From Nemania diffusa (taxonomy: Eukaryota; Ascomycota; Sordariomycetes; Xylariales; Xylariaceae), in assembly GCA_038501195.1 (NCBI GenBank), contig JBBPUQ010000002.1, positions 124,001 to 188,000 on the forward strand: DNA of 64,000 bases. Direction: 5' to 3'. Positions 38,756-53,807 of this stretch are shown piece by piece. Under the pieces are notes generated by a model. That model was given only the letters and a program-made list of their open reading frames with translations, ran no database searches and had not been told where the DNA came from. Made by a program: the position numbers and the translations under genes. Positions within the stretch are counted from its first letter, which is position 1, and each line of letters starts with the position of its first letter.

Positions 38756-39075
38756 TGAAACGAAGCGTGCAATATAGACACAACGCACTCTAGAGAACTA
38801 GCTACAGCTATGAAAAATCACTTCTAGAGATTTGAAGCAATAATAACAATAGTTTAAAAAAATAATTAAAATAATATTAAAGTAGTAAAACTACTATAAA
38901 TATTATATAATAACTTAATTAATTAATATTAAAAGTATTAATTTTTATAATATTATTTATTTTTTTAATAAAAAACTATTTTTTTATTAACTAATAAATA
39001 AAAAAATAAAAAATTTAAAGTTTTGTTAATTTAATTAATATAACTTTTTGTAATAATATTATTTATATTGTTTTA
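38756..39075. repeat. Left LTR
   Basis: Starts TGAAACGAAGCG. The first 95 or so bases keep C and G; beyond about 38,850 the copy becomes nearly pure A/T. Every C or G in the outer part has T or A at the matching place of the right LTR. Confidence 0.8.
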
Positions 39076-42000
39076 ATTTTTTTTAAATAAAATAATATTT
39101 TTTTTAATATATTTTTATTTAATAAATTAAACAAATATATAAAAATAATATAAATTTATAAACTAAATAATTAAAATATAAACAAATATAAAAATTATTA
39201 TATAAATTAATATAATTTTTTATTATAAAAAGTTTTATAATATATAATATAATATTAATATAAAAATAAATAATAAATTTTTATAAAAAAAATTAATTTT
39301 AAAATAATTTAATTATAAAATAATTATTAATAAGTTTTAAAAATTTAATATTTAATTTAATTTATTTTTTTTAGTTATAACTTTTTTTAATAAATTTGTT
39401 TTTTAATAAAATTAAATTAATTAATAGTTTTAATTTATATTATTATTTTTATTATTAAATTTTAAAAAAAAATTTATTAGTTTTTTTAATAGTTTTTATA
39501 TTTATTTTATATTATTTTTAATTTTGTTATTTTATAAAAGTAATAAGTTAAAAATATTATATTAAATTAATTTATTTTTTTTAAAACTATTAATATAAAT
39601 TTTTAATTATATTTAAAATTAAATTTTTTGTTTTTTTAATTTTAAAATTATTATTAAAATATTTAAAAGCTATAATATAATTATAATTAATATTAATTTT
39701 ATATTTTTATATATTATAATTAAATAGTAATAATTTATAATAATTAGTTTTAAAATATAAATTATTATTTAATTTTTATAATTAATTAAAAAATAAAAAA
39801 ATAAAAAAAAAATAAATTAAAAAATATATATTAAATAAAAGTTTTATTAATTTATAATAATTAAATTTAATTTTAAATATAAAATTTTTTTTTTTTAAAT
39901 AAAAAACTATATATATTATTAAAGTTATTATTTAAAAATAAAATAAAAAAAATAAAAAACAATAAATTAAAATTTATATTAAATTTAAATAAAAGTTTTA
40001 ACTTTTTAAAAATAAGTTTTTTTTTTTTTAGTTTTTTTAGTTTTTTTAATTATTTTTTAAATAGCTATTTTTTTTTTTATATAAATTTTTTAGTTTATAT
40101 TAAAAAATAGTTTTAAATAATAAATTAAATTTTTAATAATATATATTTTAGTAATTTTTTATAACTTTTTATATAATTATATATAAAAAAAATTATAAAT
40201 TGAATTTTTTTTATTATTAAATAATTTATTTATTTTATTAAAATTTATTAATAATATTATAATATAAAAAATATTTATATAAATATATTATTAATAACTA
40301 GTTTATTTAAATAAAAATATAAAAATTAAGTTTATTAAAAATTAAAGTTTAAAAAAATATAAACAATATATTTTTTGAAATATTTTAAAATTTTTATTTT
40401 AATTTTTTTTAATATATTTTATAAAATTAAAATAATATATATAACAAATTTAAATATTTATTAAAATAATATATTAATAATTTTTTTTATTATTATTAAA
40501 AATAATAAATTTAAAAATAAACGTTTATATAAAATTGTTTTATTTTTTTAATTAAATTTTTAAATTTATAAATATAAATTTTATAAAAATATATTTATAT
40601 AAATATTTAATTTTTATTTTAAATAATAAACTTAAATTATATATTGTTATATTAATAAATATTAATAAATAAAACTAAATTTTTTTTTTATTTATTTAGT
40701 TATATTTTTTTATTTTTAATATAATATTAATTAAATTTAGTTTTATTATTTATAACTAAAAATAAAAATTATAAAAAAAAAGTTTATAATTTTTAAAAAA
40801 AAAAAAAGCTTTTATTATAATTATATATTTATAATTTATAAAAATTTTTTTTTAAAATATATAGTTATAAATAAATAGTTTAAAATTTTAAACAATATTA
40901 AAATAAAATATATTAAAAAAATATATAAAAAAAATATTTTTATTTTTATATATTTATATTTAATTAAAAATAATATTAATTTAAAAATATTTAATAATTT
41001 AAAACAATATTTAAAACTTTTTAATTTATTTAAATTAATAAATTAAAATTTTTAATTTAATAAAAAATAATTTAATTAGCTTTAGTTTTTTTTTAATAAA
41101 TTTAAACTAATATTTTAAAAAAAAAACAATTTAATTTTTATTAATTTTTTAATATATTATTTAAAAAATATATTTAATTAAATTATTTATTTTTTTAATA
41201 TTTAAATTTTTATTTTTTTTAATTATATTTATTACTTTTTAAAAATTTTAAAATATTAAAAACAAATTTATTAAATAAAAATAATTATAATATTAATTGT
41301 TAATTTATATTAATAAAAATATATAAACTATATAAATAAAAAATAAAAAGTTAAAATATTTAAAAGTAATATTTATTATTTAAACTTTTTAAAAATAATA
41401 AAATATATATTTATATTTAAAATTTAAATAAAAAATATTAATTAAATTAATAAAAATAATAAACTTTTAAAAAATATTATAAATTATAAAATATTAATAA
41501 AAGTTTATTTTATTAATTATTTTATATTTTTTAAAAATAATTTTTTATATTTTTTATTTTATATTTTTTTTAATAACTTTATATAAATAATATATATTAT
41601 TTATATATTTAAAAAAAATACTATTAAAAATAAAATTATATATAAATTTATTTATATTATAAAAAATAAAATATATTATTACTATTATTTTTAATAAGTT
41701 TAATTATTTTTTAATTTTATATTTAAAAATAATATTAATTAAAAATTTTATTTTATTTTGTTTTTATAATATAGTTTATTTAAAATTATTTAAAAAAAAG
41801 CAACTATTAATATATTAAAAATTAAGTTTAAAAAATAATTAAAAATAAAAAAAATAATATTATATATTATAATTAAAAATATTAATAAAATAATTAAATA
41901 GTTATTTATTTTTTTTAAATATTATAATTAATATATTTTTATTATAAAATAATTATAAAAAAAATATAAAAAAATTTAAATAAATTTTTTTTTAAATTAT

Positions 42001-45000
42001 ATTTTTATTACTTTTAATAAATAAATATATTTTTTGTTTTTATAATATTATTATAATATTTAAATAAAAAAATAATAAAAAAAAAATTAAAAAACTTGTT
42101 AAATTTATATATATTTATATATAATTTTAATATTTTTATTAATAATATAATAATAAATAAATAAAAAAATTAAAAATATATATAAATAAAAATATAAATA
42201 AAAAAAATAAAAAGTAAAAAAAAATTTTTAAAGTTTAAAATTAAAAACTAATATAATAAATTTAAATAAAAAAAGCAATAAAAGTTTATAATAAATTAAA
42301 ATTTAATATTTTTATTTTATAAATTTTTTTATTTAATAAAAATTAAAAAATAAAAAAATATTACTTTTTTTAATTATTAAAAACTTTTTTTAATTAATTA
42401 ATTAAATTTTTAAATATTTTTAAAAATTTTATTTATTAATATTAAATTTTATAGTTTAATAAAATAAATAAACAATTTTTTTTAAATTTTTTAAATAGTT
42501 TATATTTTTTAAGTTAATATTTTAATAATAATTATTAATATTTTAATTTATTAATTTTTTAATTTATATATAAATTATTATTTAATTATTTATTTAATTA
42601 AACTTTTTTAAATTAAATAAACTTTTAAAAAAAAACTATACTTTTTTATTTAATTAATTTATAAAAATTGTTTATTTTTAATAATTAATAATTTTTTTTT
42701 TATTAAAATTTATTATTACTTTTAGTAAATTTTAATTATAATATAACTATTATATAACTATTTTTTAATTTTTATTTTTTTTTTTTTTTTTTTAAATTAA
42801 TAAATTTTTTAAATATTTATTTATTTTTTTTGTTTATTTTTTTTACTAATAACTTTATTATTACACTTTTTTTTTTTTTAAAATTTAAAACTATATATAA
42901 TATTTTTATTATTTTTATTATTATTATATTTTTTTTTAATAGTTATTTTTATATATATAACTAAAATATTATTTTTTTGTTTAATTAAAAAGTTTTTAAG
43001 TTTTATTATTTTATATGTTTTTTTAAATTTTAAAAGCTTTTTTATTTTAAAAATATTAATTTTATTTAATTTATAAATAATAAAATTTACAACTTAAAAC
43101 TTTTTAAAATTTAAAAGTTTATAAATATATAAAAAAACTATTAATTTATATAATTTTTTATTAACATTATTATATTGCAAATTTTTAATAATTTTTTTAT
43201 TTAAGTTTTTAATAATATTACTAAAAATTAATATATATATTAAAAAGTTTATTTTAATATTTTTAAACTTTTTAATATTTTTTTTATTATTTTTATTATA
43301 ATTAAAAAAGCTTTTAATTATAATATTGTTTTTTATATATTATATATTAAAACAAATTAAAATAACTTTTAAAATAAATATATTTACAACTTTATTTACA
43401 ATTATTATTATTTTAAAAGTTTTTATATTTAATAATTTAATATTTTTAATACTATTTTTTATAAAATATATAAATGTTGATTTATTTAATTTAAACTATA
43501 TAAAAAAACTAAAATGTAGCTTTTTTTTAAATATATTTTAATTTTTAAATATATTAGTAATATTTATAAAAACTATAAATTTATAGTTTAAAAACTTTAT
43601 TATATTTAATATTGCAATAATTTAATAATTTATTAATTTAAAACAAATAAATAAATTATTAAATTAAAATTAAATATTTGTTTTAATAATAACAAACTTA
43701 AATTTATTATTAAATTTAATATATTTATTAAATTTATAAAACAATATATTAAAAAATTTAGTAATAAAAAAAAATAACTTAATAATAAATAATATTTTTA
43801 ATAATTAAAAAACTTTTTTTTTATATATATATTAAAGTTTTTTTATTATATTTATAATATTTTTAAATATTTTAATAAATATATAATATATAATATAATA
43901 TTTTTAAAAATTATATTTTATTTTAATTATTAATACTTATTATATTAATTAATAAAAAATAAAACTATTATATAATATATAAAAAAAAAAATTATAAAAA
44001 AAACTATTATTAATTTTATATATTGTTAAAAAACTTATTAATTTTATTATAATAATATTTTAAATAAAATTTTTATTGTTTAAATTTTTTTTTTTTTATT
44101 TATAAATATTTAAAAGCTTTTAATTGTTTTATAGCTTTATATTTACAGTTTTAAGTTTTTTTACTTTTAGTTTAATTACTATTTAATTTATAATTAGTTT
44201 TTTTTTTTTTTTATTATTTGCTTTTATAGTTTTATTAAATTTATTTTTTAGTTTTAAATTATTAATATTTTATTTTATAATTTATATATTTTTTTTTAAA
44301 TTTATTAGTTTTTAATATTTTTTTTTATTTTTAATAAACTTTTTAAGTTTATTTATATAAAAAATACTTTTAAACTTAATATTATTTAAATTTTTTAATT
44401 TATATTTGCTATTAATAAAAACTTTTTTAATTTAATAAAAATTATATTATATATAAAAAAACTTTTTATTATTATTTATATTAATTTTAAATTTTTTATT
44501 ATATAAAAATATAAACGTATTTTTTTTTAATTAGTTTTTAATTTTGTAAATATTTTATTAATTTTTATTTTTAGTTTATTTTTGTTTTTTTTACAAAATA
44601 ATTTATTAAACTTTTTCAATGTTTTTTTTTTAGTAATTTATTTAGTAAATTTTTATTATAATTATATTTTTAATATTTTTAATTTTATTTTATTATAAAA
44701 TTTTTTATAAAAAAATAACATTTTTTATAAATATAATAAATAATATTTTATAAATTAATTTATAAATATTACATTTATAATATTTAATAAAAATATAGTT
44801 TAATTATATAATATTATTAAATTAGTTTATTTAGCTTTTTTTTATACTATTAATTAATTTTATTAAATTTGATTTTAAAAAAATATATATTTTTTTTTAT
44901 AAGTTTTTAAAATTAAAAATAATAAACTAAACTATAATTTAATTTATATTTTATTTTTATAGCAGCTTTTTTAATTTTACTTTTAAATTTAAAATTATTG

Positions 45001-48000
45001 TTATATTTTAATTTAATTAAAATATTATATTATTTAAAAATTTTATAATTTAAAAATTTATAAATGTTTTTTATAGTTTAATTTTTTAAAACTATAGCTT
45101 TTAAATAATTAAAAAACTTATAATAAACTTTAATAATATATTTATAACTATTTTATAATAATATAATTTAAATATTTATAACTTAAAAAACTAAAAAATT
45201 TATAAATATATTTTAGTAATGTTTTTTTTTAAGCTTTTTTTTTTAAGCTTTTTAATATAATATATATAACTTAATTATTTTTAATATATTTTTATAAAAA
45301 CTTTTTTAATAGTACTATTAAATAATTGATTAAATTATATTTTTTTTATTTTAATATATAAAACTATTATAACAAATTTAAATTATTTATTTTTATAATA
45401 TTTTAATATTTAATATTTTATAAAATAAATACTTTTTTATTGCTTTTTTTTATAATTTATTATTTTAAATAAAATATTTTAAAGTTTATTTTTTAAAACT
45501 AGTTTTATATTAAGTATTATTTATAATATTTAAATATTTAAAAATAATTAAATATTTAGTTATAATAAAATTTTGCAGTTTTTATTTTTTTTTTAATAGT
45601 AGTAATAATTTAATAAAGTTTATATTGTTTAAAAAAAACAGCTTTTACTACTTTTAACTTTTTTTTTTATTTTATAAAACTGTTTTTTATTTATAAGCTT
45701 TTATTATAATAATATTAAAAACTTTTAAAAAAAAATCTTAAAAATTATATTAATTTTATATTAATAAATAATTAAAAAAAATCAATATAATATTTAATTA
45801 AATATTAATAAAGTTATTAATATTGTTTTTTTATTTGTTATTTTTTTTATTAAATAATTTTAATAGCTTTTTTAATAAGTTATTTATAATAGTATATTTT
45901 TTATTAACTATATAATAAATTTTAAAATTAAACATTTTAATATAAACAATTTATTATATTAAAATTATATTAAATAAAATAAAAAAACTATTATTAAATT
46001 AAACAATTAATACTTTAATATTAGTTTTTAAATAAAAACATATTTTATAAAAATAATTTTATAAATATTTTAATGTTTTTATTATTATTAAATATTTTTT
46101 TTTAATTATATTATAGTTTAATTTTATATTTTTTTAATATTTTAATTTATATTAAGCTAATTTTATTATATTATTAATAAACTAAGCAAAAATAGCTTTT
46201 TAACTAATATTAAAAATATTTATTTTTATTTATATAAATTTATTTTTATAATTTAATATAATTAAAATAAAAGCTTTAATAAAAGTATTTTTAAATTTTG
46301 CTATAGTTTTATATTAAAATTTTTTTTATATAAAAAAAATATTTTTATAAATTAATATAATTAAAAATTAAATAATAATTAAATATTTTTTTATTTAAAT
46401 ATAATAATATATTATAATTTTTAAAAAAAACTTTATATAAATAAAACTTATATATTTAAACTATTTTATAATTTTAATTATTTTAGTTTTTATTAGTTTT
46501 TAATTATAAATATTATATATATAGTTTATTATTTTTATAAAAATTTAATATTATTTATTTTTAATATTGTTTATAATTAAATTAGTTAATTTAAAGTTTA
46601 ATAAAATAATATTAATATTTTTTATATACTTTATTATAAATTAATAAATTTTAAAAGTAATTTTTTAATTTTTATAATAAAAAATAAAATTTTTAATAGC
46701 TATATTATTAAAAAAAAGCTTATATTTTTAAAATAAAATATTATATAAAACTTTTAATAAAACTTTTAAAAACTAAATAATAAAATTAATATATTTTTAA
46801 AATAAAATAATTATTTAAAATATTTTTAAAAATATAAAAAAAGCAATATATATATAATTATATTTATTTAAAAATATTTAATTATAATTAAAAAAAAAAT
46901 TAACAATTAAAAAAATTTTATATATAATAAAATTTTTAATAAATTTATTACAACTTTTAAAAAAGCTAATATTTTTTATTATAATATTGTTTAATTTAAT
47001 AGTTAAATTAATTAATTAAAGTTTTTTATTTGTTTTTTTTATTATAAATTAAATATTATAATAAAACAAGTAAAACTTTTTAAAAACTTTATTTTTAAGT
47101 TATATTTTAAATATTTTAATAACTTTTTTTTTTAAAAAATTAAAAATTAAAATTTTTTTTATTTGTTATATTTTATAAAAAACTATTTTAATTTTATATA
47201 AAAATGCAATTTTATTTTTAAATTTATTTATTTTAAAAAAGTTTTAAATTAATATTATTTTTTATTTAAATAAAACTTTTAATAATATTGTTTTTTTTAA
47301 ATTTATAAACTTTATATTTTTTAAGTTTTTAATTAATTTTATTATATATTTTAATATTAATTTAATATTTTTTACTGTTTTAATAAATTTTAATTAAATT
47401 TAACTAAATATTTTTAAAAATAAAAATTAAATAAATAAATTAATATTTAAAAAAACTAGCTTTTTTAATATTAATAAATTTATTAATTAATTAATATAAT
47501 TATTATTTTTTTATAAACTATTAAAACTAATATTTTTAAAATATAAATTATTAATATATAATTTTTAAATTAATATATATTTATTTAATTTAAAATTAGT
47601 TTTTTTTTTTTATTTTTATATTTTTTTTTTAAGCTATTTTTTTTTAATTATAAATATTAAAAAATATAGATTTATTTAATAAAATATTATTTTAAAAATT
47701 TATTTTTTTTGCTTTATTTTTATATATTATATTAATATTAAATATATTTTTTTTTAATATATTAATATTATAATTTATATATTTATTTTATTTAATATTA
47801 TAAAGTTATAATATTTTAGTTTTTTGTAAAACTTTTTATATAATAGTTTTTATAATATTAATAAAGTTTATATTTAAAAAAATTATTAAAACTTTTTTAT
47901 TATTTTTAAAATTAATGTTTTAAATTATAATAATATTTTTAAAATTAATATTTTTTTTATATAAAATTTTATTTAAATTTATATTTATATTTATTAAAAA

Positions 48001-51000
48001 TAGTAAAAAGTTTAATAATATATAACTATTTAATAATAGTTTATTTTTATTTATTTAATAAAATAACAATTTTTGTTTAATTTTATAAAAATTTTATTAA
48101 TTTATATTTAAATTAATTATAAATTATATTTTAATTTAAAAAAGTTTTTTATTATTATTTGCTAAAGTTTTTAATAAATAAATAGTTTTTAATTTTTTAA
48201 TAAATTAATAATATTAACAATATTAATTTTAGTTTTTTTTTTTAAAAAAAAAAATAAAAATAAAAATATAAACATTTTTAAATTATATATTATATATATA
48301 ATATTTTTTGTTATAATATAAAAACATTTTTATATATATAATAAAATTTATATTTAATAAAAATAAAAAAGTAATAGTTATAGTTTTAATAATATATAAA
48401 GCTAATTTAATATTTTTTTTTATTAATAAAACTTTTATTTTAATTATTTTTTTACAAATAATATAAAACTTTTATTTTATAAATTTTTTTTAAATTAATT
48501 TAGTTTTTTTTATAAAAAAATAATATTTAATAATATAATTATTTATTATAATATTTAACTAAGTTTTTATATTAATAATAATAATAATTAATTTATTAGT
48601 TTTATTATAATTTATAATAATTATAATTTTAAAATATAATTAAATAAAGTTTAAAATAAATTTTATAACTGTTAATATTAAACAAACTATAATAATTAAT
48701 ACTTTATAAAAAAACTTTTAAATTATTTTTTTTTAATTTAATTTAATTATTGTAATTATAATATAAAAATATTTAAACTTAAATTTTTTAATATTATTAT
48801 TTAAGTTTAAAATTTCGTTTTTTTTAATAAATTTAATATTATTTAATTTTTAACTTTTAATATTTAATTATTTTTTGTTATAAAAATTTTATTAATTTAA
48901 AATTAATAAAATTAAATTAACTATATTTATTATTAAATTATTATTAAATTAAAGTTTAATAAAATATAAAATATTATTAAATAATATATTAATTATTTTA
49001 ATTTTTATATTTTTTAAATTTTAATATAATTGTTTTATTTTTTGTAATAAAATTTTTGCAAATTTTAATATATTAATAACTATATTTTTAATAATAACAT
49101 TTATTTTTTTATTAAATATATTTTTAATTTTTTTAAGCTAAACTTTATTAATTAAATTTTATATATTTTTAGTAAATAAAATTAAAATAATATTAAATAT
49201 TTTAAGTTTTTATTGTTTAAAATTTTTTATATTAATAAAGTTTTAATTTTTTGTTATAAATTTTATATTTAATATTATTAGTATATTTTAAATAATATTA
49301 ATAAAAAAACTGTTATTTTTATATTTATATTTAATAGTTTTAATATAATTAATAAAAATAATATTTATTTATATAATATTTATAATTAAATAATTTTTAT
49401 TAAAAATATATTTAATATATTTTTTTATATTATTTTTGTTTTTATATAAAATTTAAAAATATTTATTTAATAAATTTTTATTTATAAAATTATTAATAAT
49501 TATAAAACTATTTTTATTAATATTTAAAATAATATTAATTATATTAATTTTTTTTATATTTAATAATTTAAGTTTAATATTTATAATATTAGTTATTTAA
49601 ACTTTTTATTAATTTATAATTTAAAATAAGTTTTAATAGTTTTTATTAATTTTATTTTATAAATTTTTATAAATAGTTTTAAATTTAAATTTTTTAAAAA
49701 TAAGCTTTTTTTTATAAAACTTATAATAAATTTAATATTAAAAATAAATATTTTTTTTTAAATATAAGTTATAAATATATTTAAAAGTACTTTTAATAAT
49801 ATTTTTATTTTTTTTTTAAGTTTTTTAAATAATACTTTTAAAAACTTTAATATTTTTAATTAATATAAAAAAGTTTAATTTTTTTAAATATTACTTTTTA
49901 TTATAGTATAAAATATTATTATTTTTTAGTTTATTTATTTATTTATAACTATTAAAATAATATTTTTTTTTTTTATAAATAAAACAAATAATATTTTTAT
50001 TACTTTTTTAATTTATTTTTATATTTTTTTTAACAAATTAATTTTTTTAGCTATAAATTTATTTAAATTAATTTATAATATAAACATTTATAACTAATTT
50101 AAAAATAATTATTTATTAAACTAATTGTTATAATTAAAAAAACTATTAATATAAATATAAAAATAATTATATATATAATAATATAGCAATATAACTTTAA
50201 AAAAAGTTTTAATATAATTATTTTAAAAAAACAATATATTTAAAAAAATTAAACTTGTTTTTAATTTTGTTTTTTTTTTTTTTTGTTATTTTTACTTTTT
50301 ATAAATAAATTTTTATTTTTTTAAACTATTTAATAAAATTATTTATTTTTTTATTTTTTAATTTTATAAATTTAACTTTTTTTTATAAAATTATAAGTTT
50401 ATTTTTTATTATAACTTAGTTTAATAATTATTTAATTAATAATAAATTTAATATTATAAAAACAATTAAAACAAAAGTATATATATTTTATTAAATATAT
50501 ATTTAATTATATAAATTTTTATTATATTTTATTTATATAAATTTTATTTGTTTATATTTAATATTATATAATTTAAGTTTAAAAATTATAATAGTTTAAA
50601 ATATTAAATTTTTTTATAATTAATTATAATTTATTTTATATAAAATATTATAAATTATTTAAAAATTATTTAAAATATATTTAAATATTAAACTTTTAAT
50701 TTTTTTAAATAATTTATAAATAAAAGCAATATTTTTATAAGTTTTTTTATTTTTTTTATTTTTTTTAACTTTTTTAATAAAAATTTTATATTTTTTAAAA
50801 TATAATTTTAAACTTTTTATAATATTAGCTTTAAATTTATTTTTATATTTTTTTAATAGTAATAATAAAAAATATTATTATTTAAAATTGTTATAACTAA
50901 ATATTTATTTTAATTTTTATTTAATTTTGATTTAAATATTAATATTTTTAATATAATTATAAATAATTTTTTTTTATTGTTTAGTTTATATATAAATAAA

Positions 51001-52221
51001 TAATTATTTAATTAAAAAATAAATAAAAATTTTTTAAGCTATAAATAATATTTTAAGTTTTTTTAACTAATTAATAACTTTATTATTTTTAAATAATAAA
51101 TTAAAAATTATTTTTAAATTAAAAAAATTTAATAAAATTATATAAATAGTATTTTTTTTGTTTTTTAATAACAAATTAATAAATATTATAGTAATAAAAA
51201 CATTTTTTTGTTTTTTTTTATTAATTAAAATTAAAAAAAAAATTAACTTATTAAATAATTTATTTAAATTAGCTATAGTAATAAATATAATAAAAACAAT
51301 AATTTTTTAATAAAATAAATTAAAAAATATTTTAATTTAAATTTATAAAATAATATTATTAAAATAATAAATAATTTAATAAATATATATAAAAATATAA
51401 AAATAATAAATAATAAAATATATTTAATTATAACTATAATATTAAATAATTTTTTAATTTTTTTTTATTAAACTTTTAAAAATTAACTAATTTTTTATAT
51501 TTTTTAAATTAATATAATTTTTAATATTATTTTTTTAAATAATATAAAAAATATTAATATTTTAATAGTTGTTTTATATTTTTATTTTTTAATATATTTT
51601 TTTAAATTTAAAATATTTTTATAGTTTAAATTAGTTTTTGTTTTAATAACTTTTAATTTATAACTATTTAGTTATATTTTATATTATTTTATATTTTTTA
51701 TATATTTATAAATTTAAAATTAAATTATTATATATAATATTAATAATATTTAAAAATTTTTTAATTTTAAATTATAAAGTTTAAATAAAAAATGTTATAA
51801 TAATTTAATTATAATAACTATTTTTTTTATATTTAATAATATATATAACAATAAACTAATATTAATTTTAATTTAAATTATTTTTTATAATTATATAATA
51901 AAAAAGTGCTAAATTTTAAAGTTTTAGTTTTAAATGTTGCAATTTTAGCAAATTTAAAATAAAAAATTTAAAATATTTTTTAATTTTTTAAAAAAAGCTT
52001 TTAATATTACTGCTTTTTAAAAATTTCGTTAATTTTAACTTTTAAATATTAATTATAATAAAAAAAAAAAAAATAACAATAGTTTTATTATTTTAAATTT
52101 TTTAATTTTTATAATATTAAATTTATAGCTTTAATATTATTTTTATAAATATATTTTAACTTTATAATTAATTTTATAATTTAAATATTTAATATAATTA
52201 AAATTTTATTAAAAATATTAT

Positions 52222-52541
52222 TAAAATAAAATATATAATATATATATAATATATTTTAAAAAACTAGCTATAGCTATAAAAAATTACTTTTAAAAATTTA
52301 AAGCAATAATAACAATAGTTTAAAAAAACAATTAAAATAATATTAAAATAATAAAATTATTATAAATATTATATAACAACTTAGTTAGTTAATACTAAAA
52401 ATATCAACTTTTATAATATTATTTATTTTTTTAATAAAAAATTACTTTTTTGCTAACTAATAAATAAAAAAATAAAAAATCTAAGGTCTCGCTGACTTAA
52501 TTAACACAACCCCCTGCAACAGTGCCACCCACACTGTCTCA
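52222..52541. repeat. Right LTR
   Basis: Mirror state of the left copy: A/T-converted from 52,222 to about 52,480, then GC-retaining to its end CTGTCTCA. The sequence just before it is A/T-only, so no polypurine tract can be recognised. Confidence 0.8.
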
Positions 52542-52545
52542 GTAC

Positions 52546-53412
52546 TAGCACTCTTGAACCCTGTCTGTGGACTCCTCTTTGTCAATATCGTGTTAAATCG
52601 AAGCTTCATAGCATTTAAATATTGAAACAGGTGGTTTTAATCAATTCAGCACCCAAGAATATTGAGCACAATCATATACATATCCCAAAACTTCAAGGAG
52701 GCTTTTAGTAAATTATTTAAATTAAGTGTGAAAGGACTAGCTGACCATGTCTAAGCCTCTCGAGGGGCAGCATGCTAGCTAGGTTTATATAGGAAAACAA
52801 TTAACACAATTAAGCACCCCGAATCAATAGACTCCCTTTGTGTGACTTGATCATCCGCCCAGTAACAATATCTAATGTCAAAACGTTCTAATTAATGCAT
52901 GTTCTATTCGCGCTATCCGGCCATGCTCTACTCTTCTTCTATGCCATCTGAAATCCATTCTCTTAATCGACTTAAGGTTTTACAACTATCAAGTAGTAGA
53001 TTCTCCGTAACCACAACAGTGCACGTCGTCCATTAAATCTTTCAAGACTTTAATCACCTATGAAGATATGAATTACACAAACTACCCAGATTTCTATATA
53101 AGCTATAACCACCCGTGGCGTTTCTAGGGTGCAGGAGTTGTTGAAAGAACCTAATATTGAGACGGTGTGGGTGGCATGGCCACAGTGGGACATGTTGATT
53201 AGGTCAGCAGGACCTAGTTTTTCATCAGCAAAACAGGCTGTTTTGCTGCCTCTTAGGAGGTTAGTTACGCATTGAATATACGATTGCTTTACCAGAATAC
53301 TTCTTTCTATGACCTCAAATCTCTAGACGTGATTGTGATGGCTGTGGCCAGTCCCCTAGAGTGCGTTATGTGTGTATTACACGCTTTGTTTTAATATCAC
53401 TGTTGGCAGACT
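52546..53412. other. Balanced spacer right of the retrotransposon
   Basis: No supported gene. It contains a short perfect hairpin at 53227-53247 (AGCAAAACAG, one base, then its complement) and may include upstream parts of the decayed gene that follows, but stops interrupt all frames. Confidence 0.4.
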
Positions 53413-53622
53413 ATGGATGGCTACGCCAACATGCTGTAGAGCTTCATCAGCGACACCTCGACCGTCATCAGGCTGGGCTCAGATGAGGAGAACTAGGATA
53501 AGGCTATCAAGATCGCCAAGCAGGTAGTAAAGAAAAGAGAAAGCTACTAGAAGTTTCCGGGCGGCAGAAGCCTCAAGTTTGTCGCTGATATTGCTATTGC
53601 CACCTAGAATCACGGGAAATAA
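53413..53622 (+). pseudogene. RIP-type pseudogene fragment with five in-frame stops
   Basis: Reading from the ATG at 53413, the frame has protein-like composition with Lys/Glu/Ile-rich helix character and a KFPGGRSLKF segment. It is cut by TAG at 53437, 53494, 53548 and 53605 and TAA at 53620. All five could come from CAG or CAA (Gln) by a single C-to-T change, the classic result of RIP on the coding strand. An AG dinucleotide (ttggcag) just before the ATG may be an old splice acceptor. I do not recognise the family. Confidence 0.45.
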
Positions 53623-53807
53623 GCAGGTTAACATGTTGAAGTAACTTCAAGGTCTTACGATAAGATTTCTAGAGCAACATTGATACTCTCGTCCCAGTCC
53701 TCCCCTCGCCTACTATACAATCTGCTCCTGAATATTAATATGTGTACCCAGAATGCACTGTACGCCGCCGCAAATCCACCTGACATAACATGTAGTACAC
53801 TAGCACA

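Larger units (their letters stand above)
38756..52541. mobile_element. Full-length RIP-destroyed LTR retrotransposon, about 13.8 kb
   Basis: Two 320-bp terminal direct repeats align without gaps at a constant offset of 13,466 bp. The alignment starts exactly at TG (38756; TA by RIP at 52222) and ends at CA (52540-52541; TA at 39074-39075). The four bases GTAC flank both outer ends (38752-38755 and 52542-52545), a target-site duplication of the length used by many Gypsy-type elements. The interior is almost pure A/T, with no surviving gag or pol frame. It is longer than the usual 5-9 kb of fungal LTR elements, so a nested insertion inside it is likely. Orientation cannot be read because the primer-binding site and polypurine tract are erased. 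Confidence 0.8.

Noticed and set aside
38546..38788. 80-residue minus-strand frame at the left LTR
   Set aside because: It crosses the LTR boundary and has no family features.
43326..43541. 71-residue open frame inside the A/T block
   Set aside because: Composition is Ile/Phe/Leu/Asn/Lys only, as expected of a chance frame in A/T sequence within the retrotransposon.
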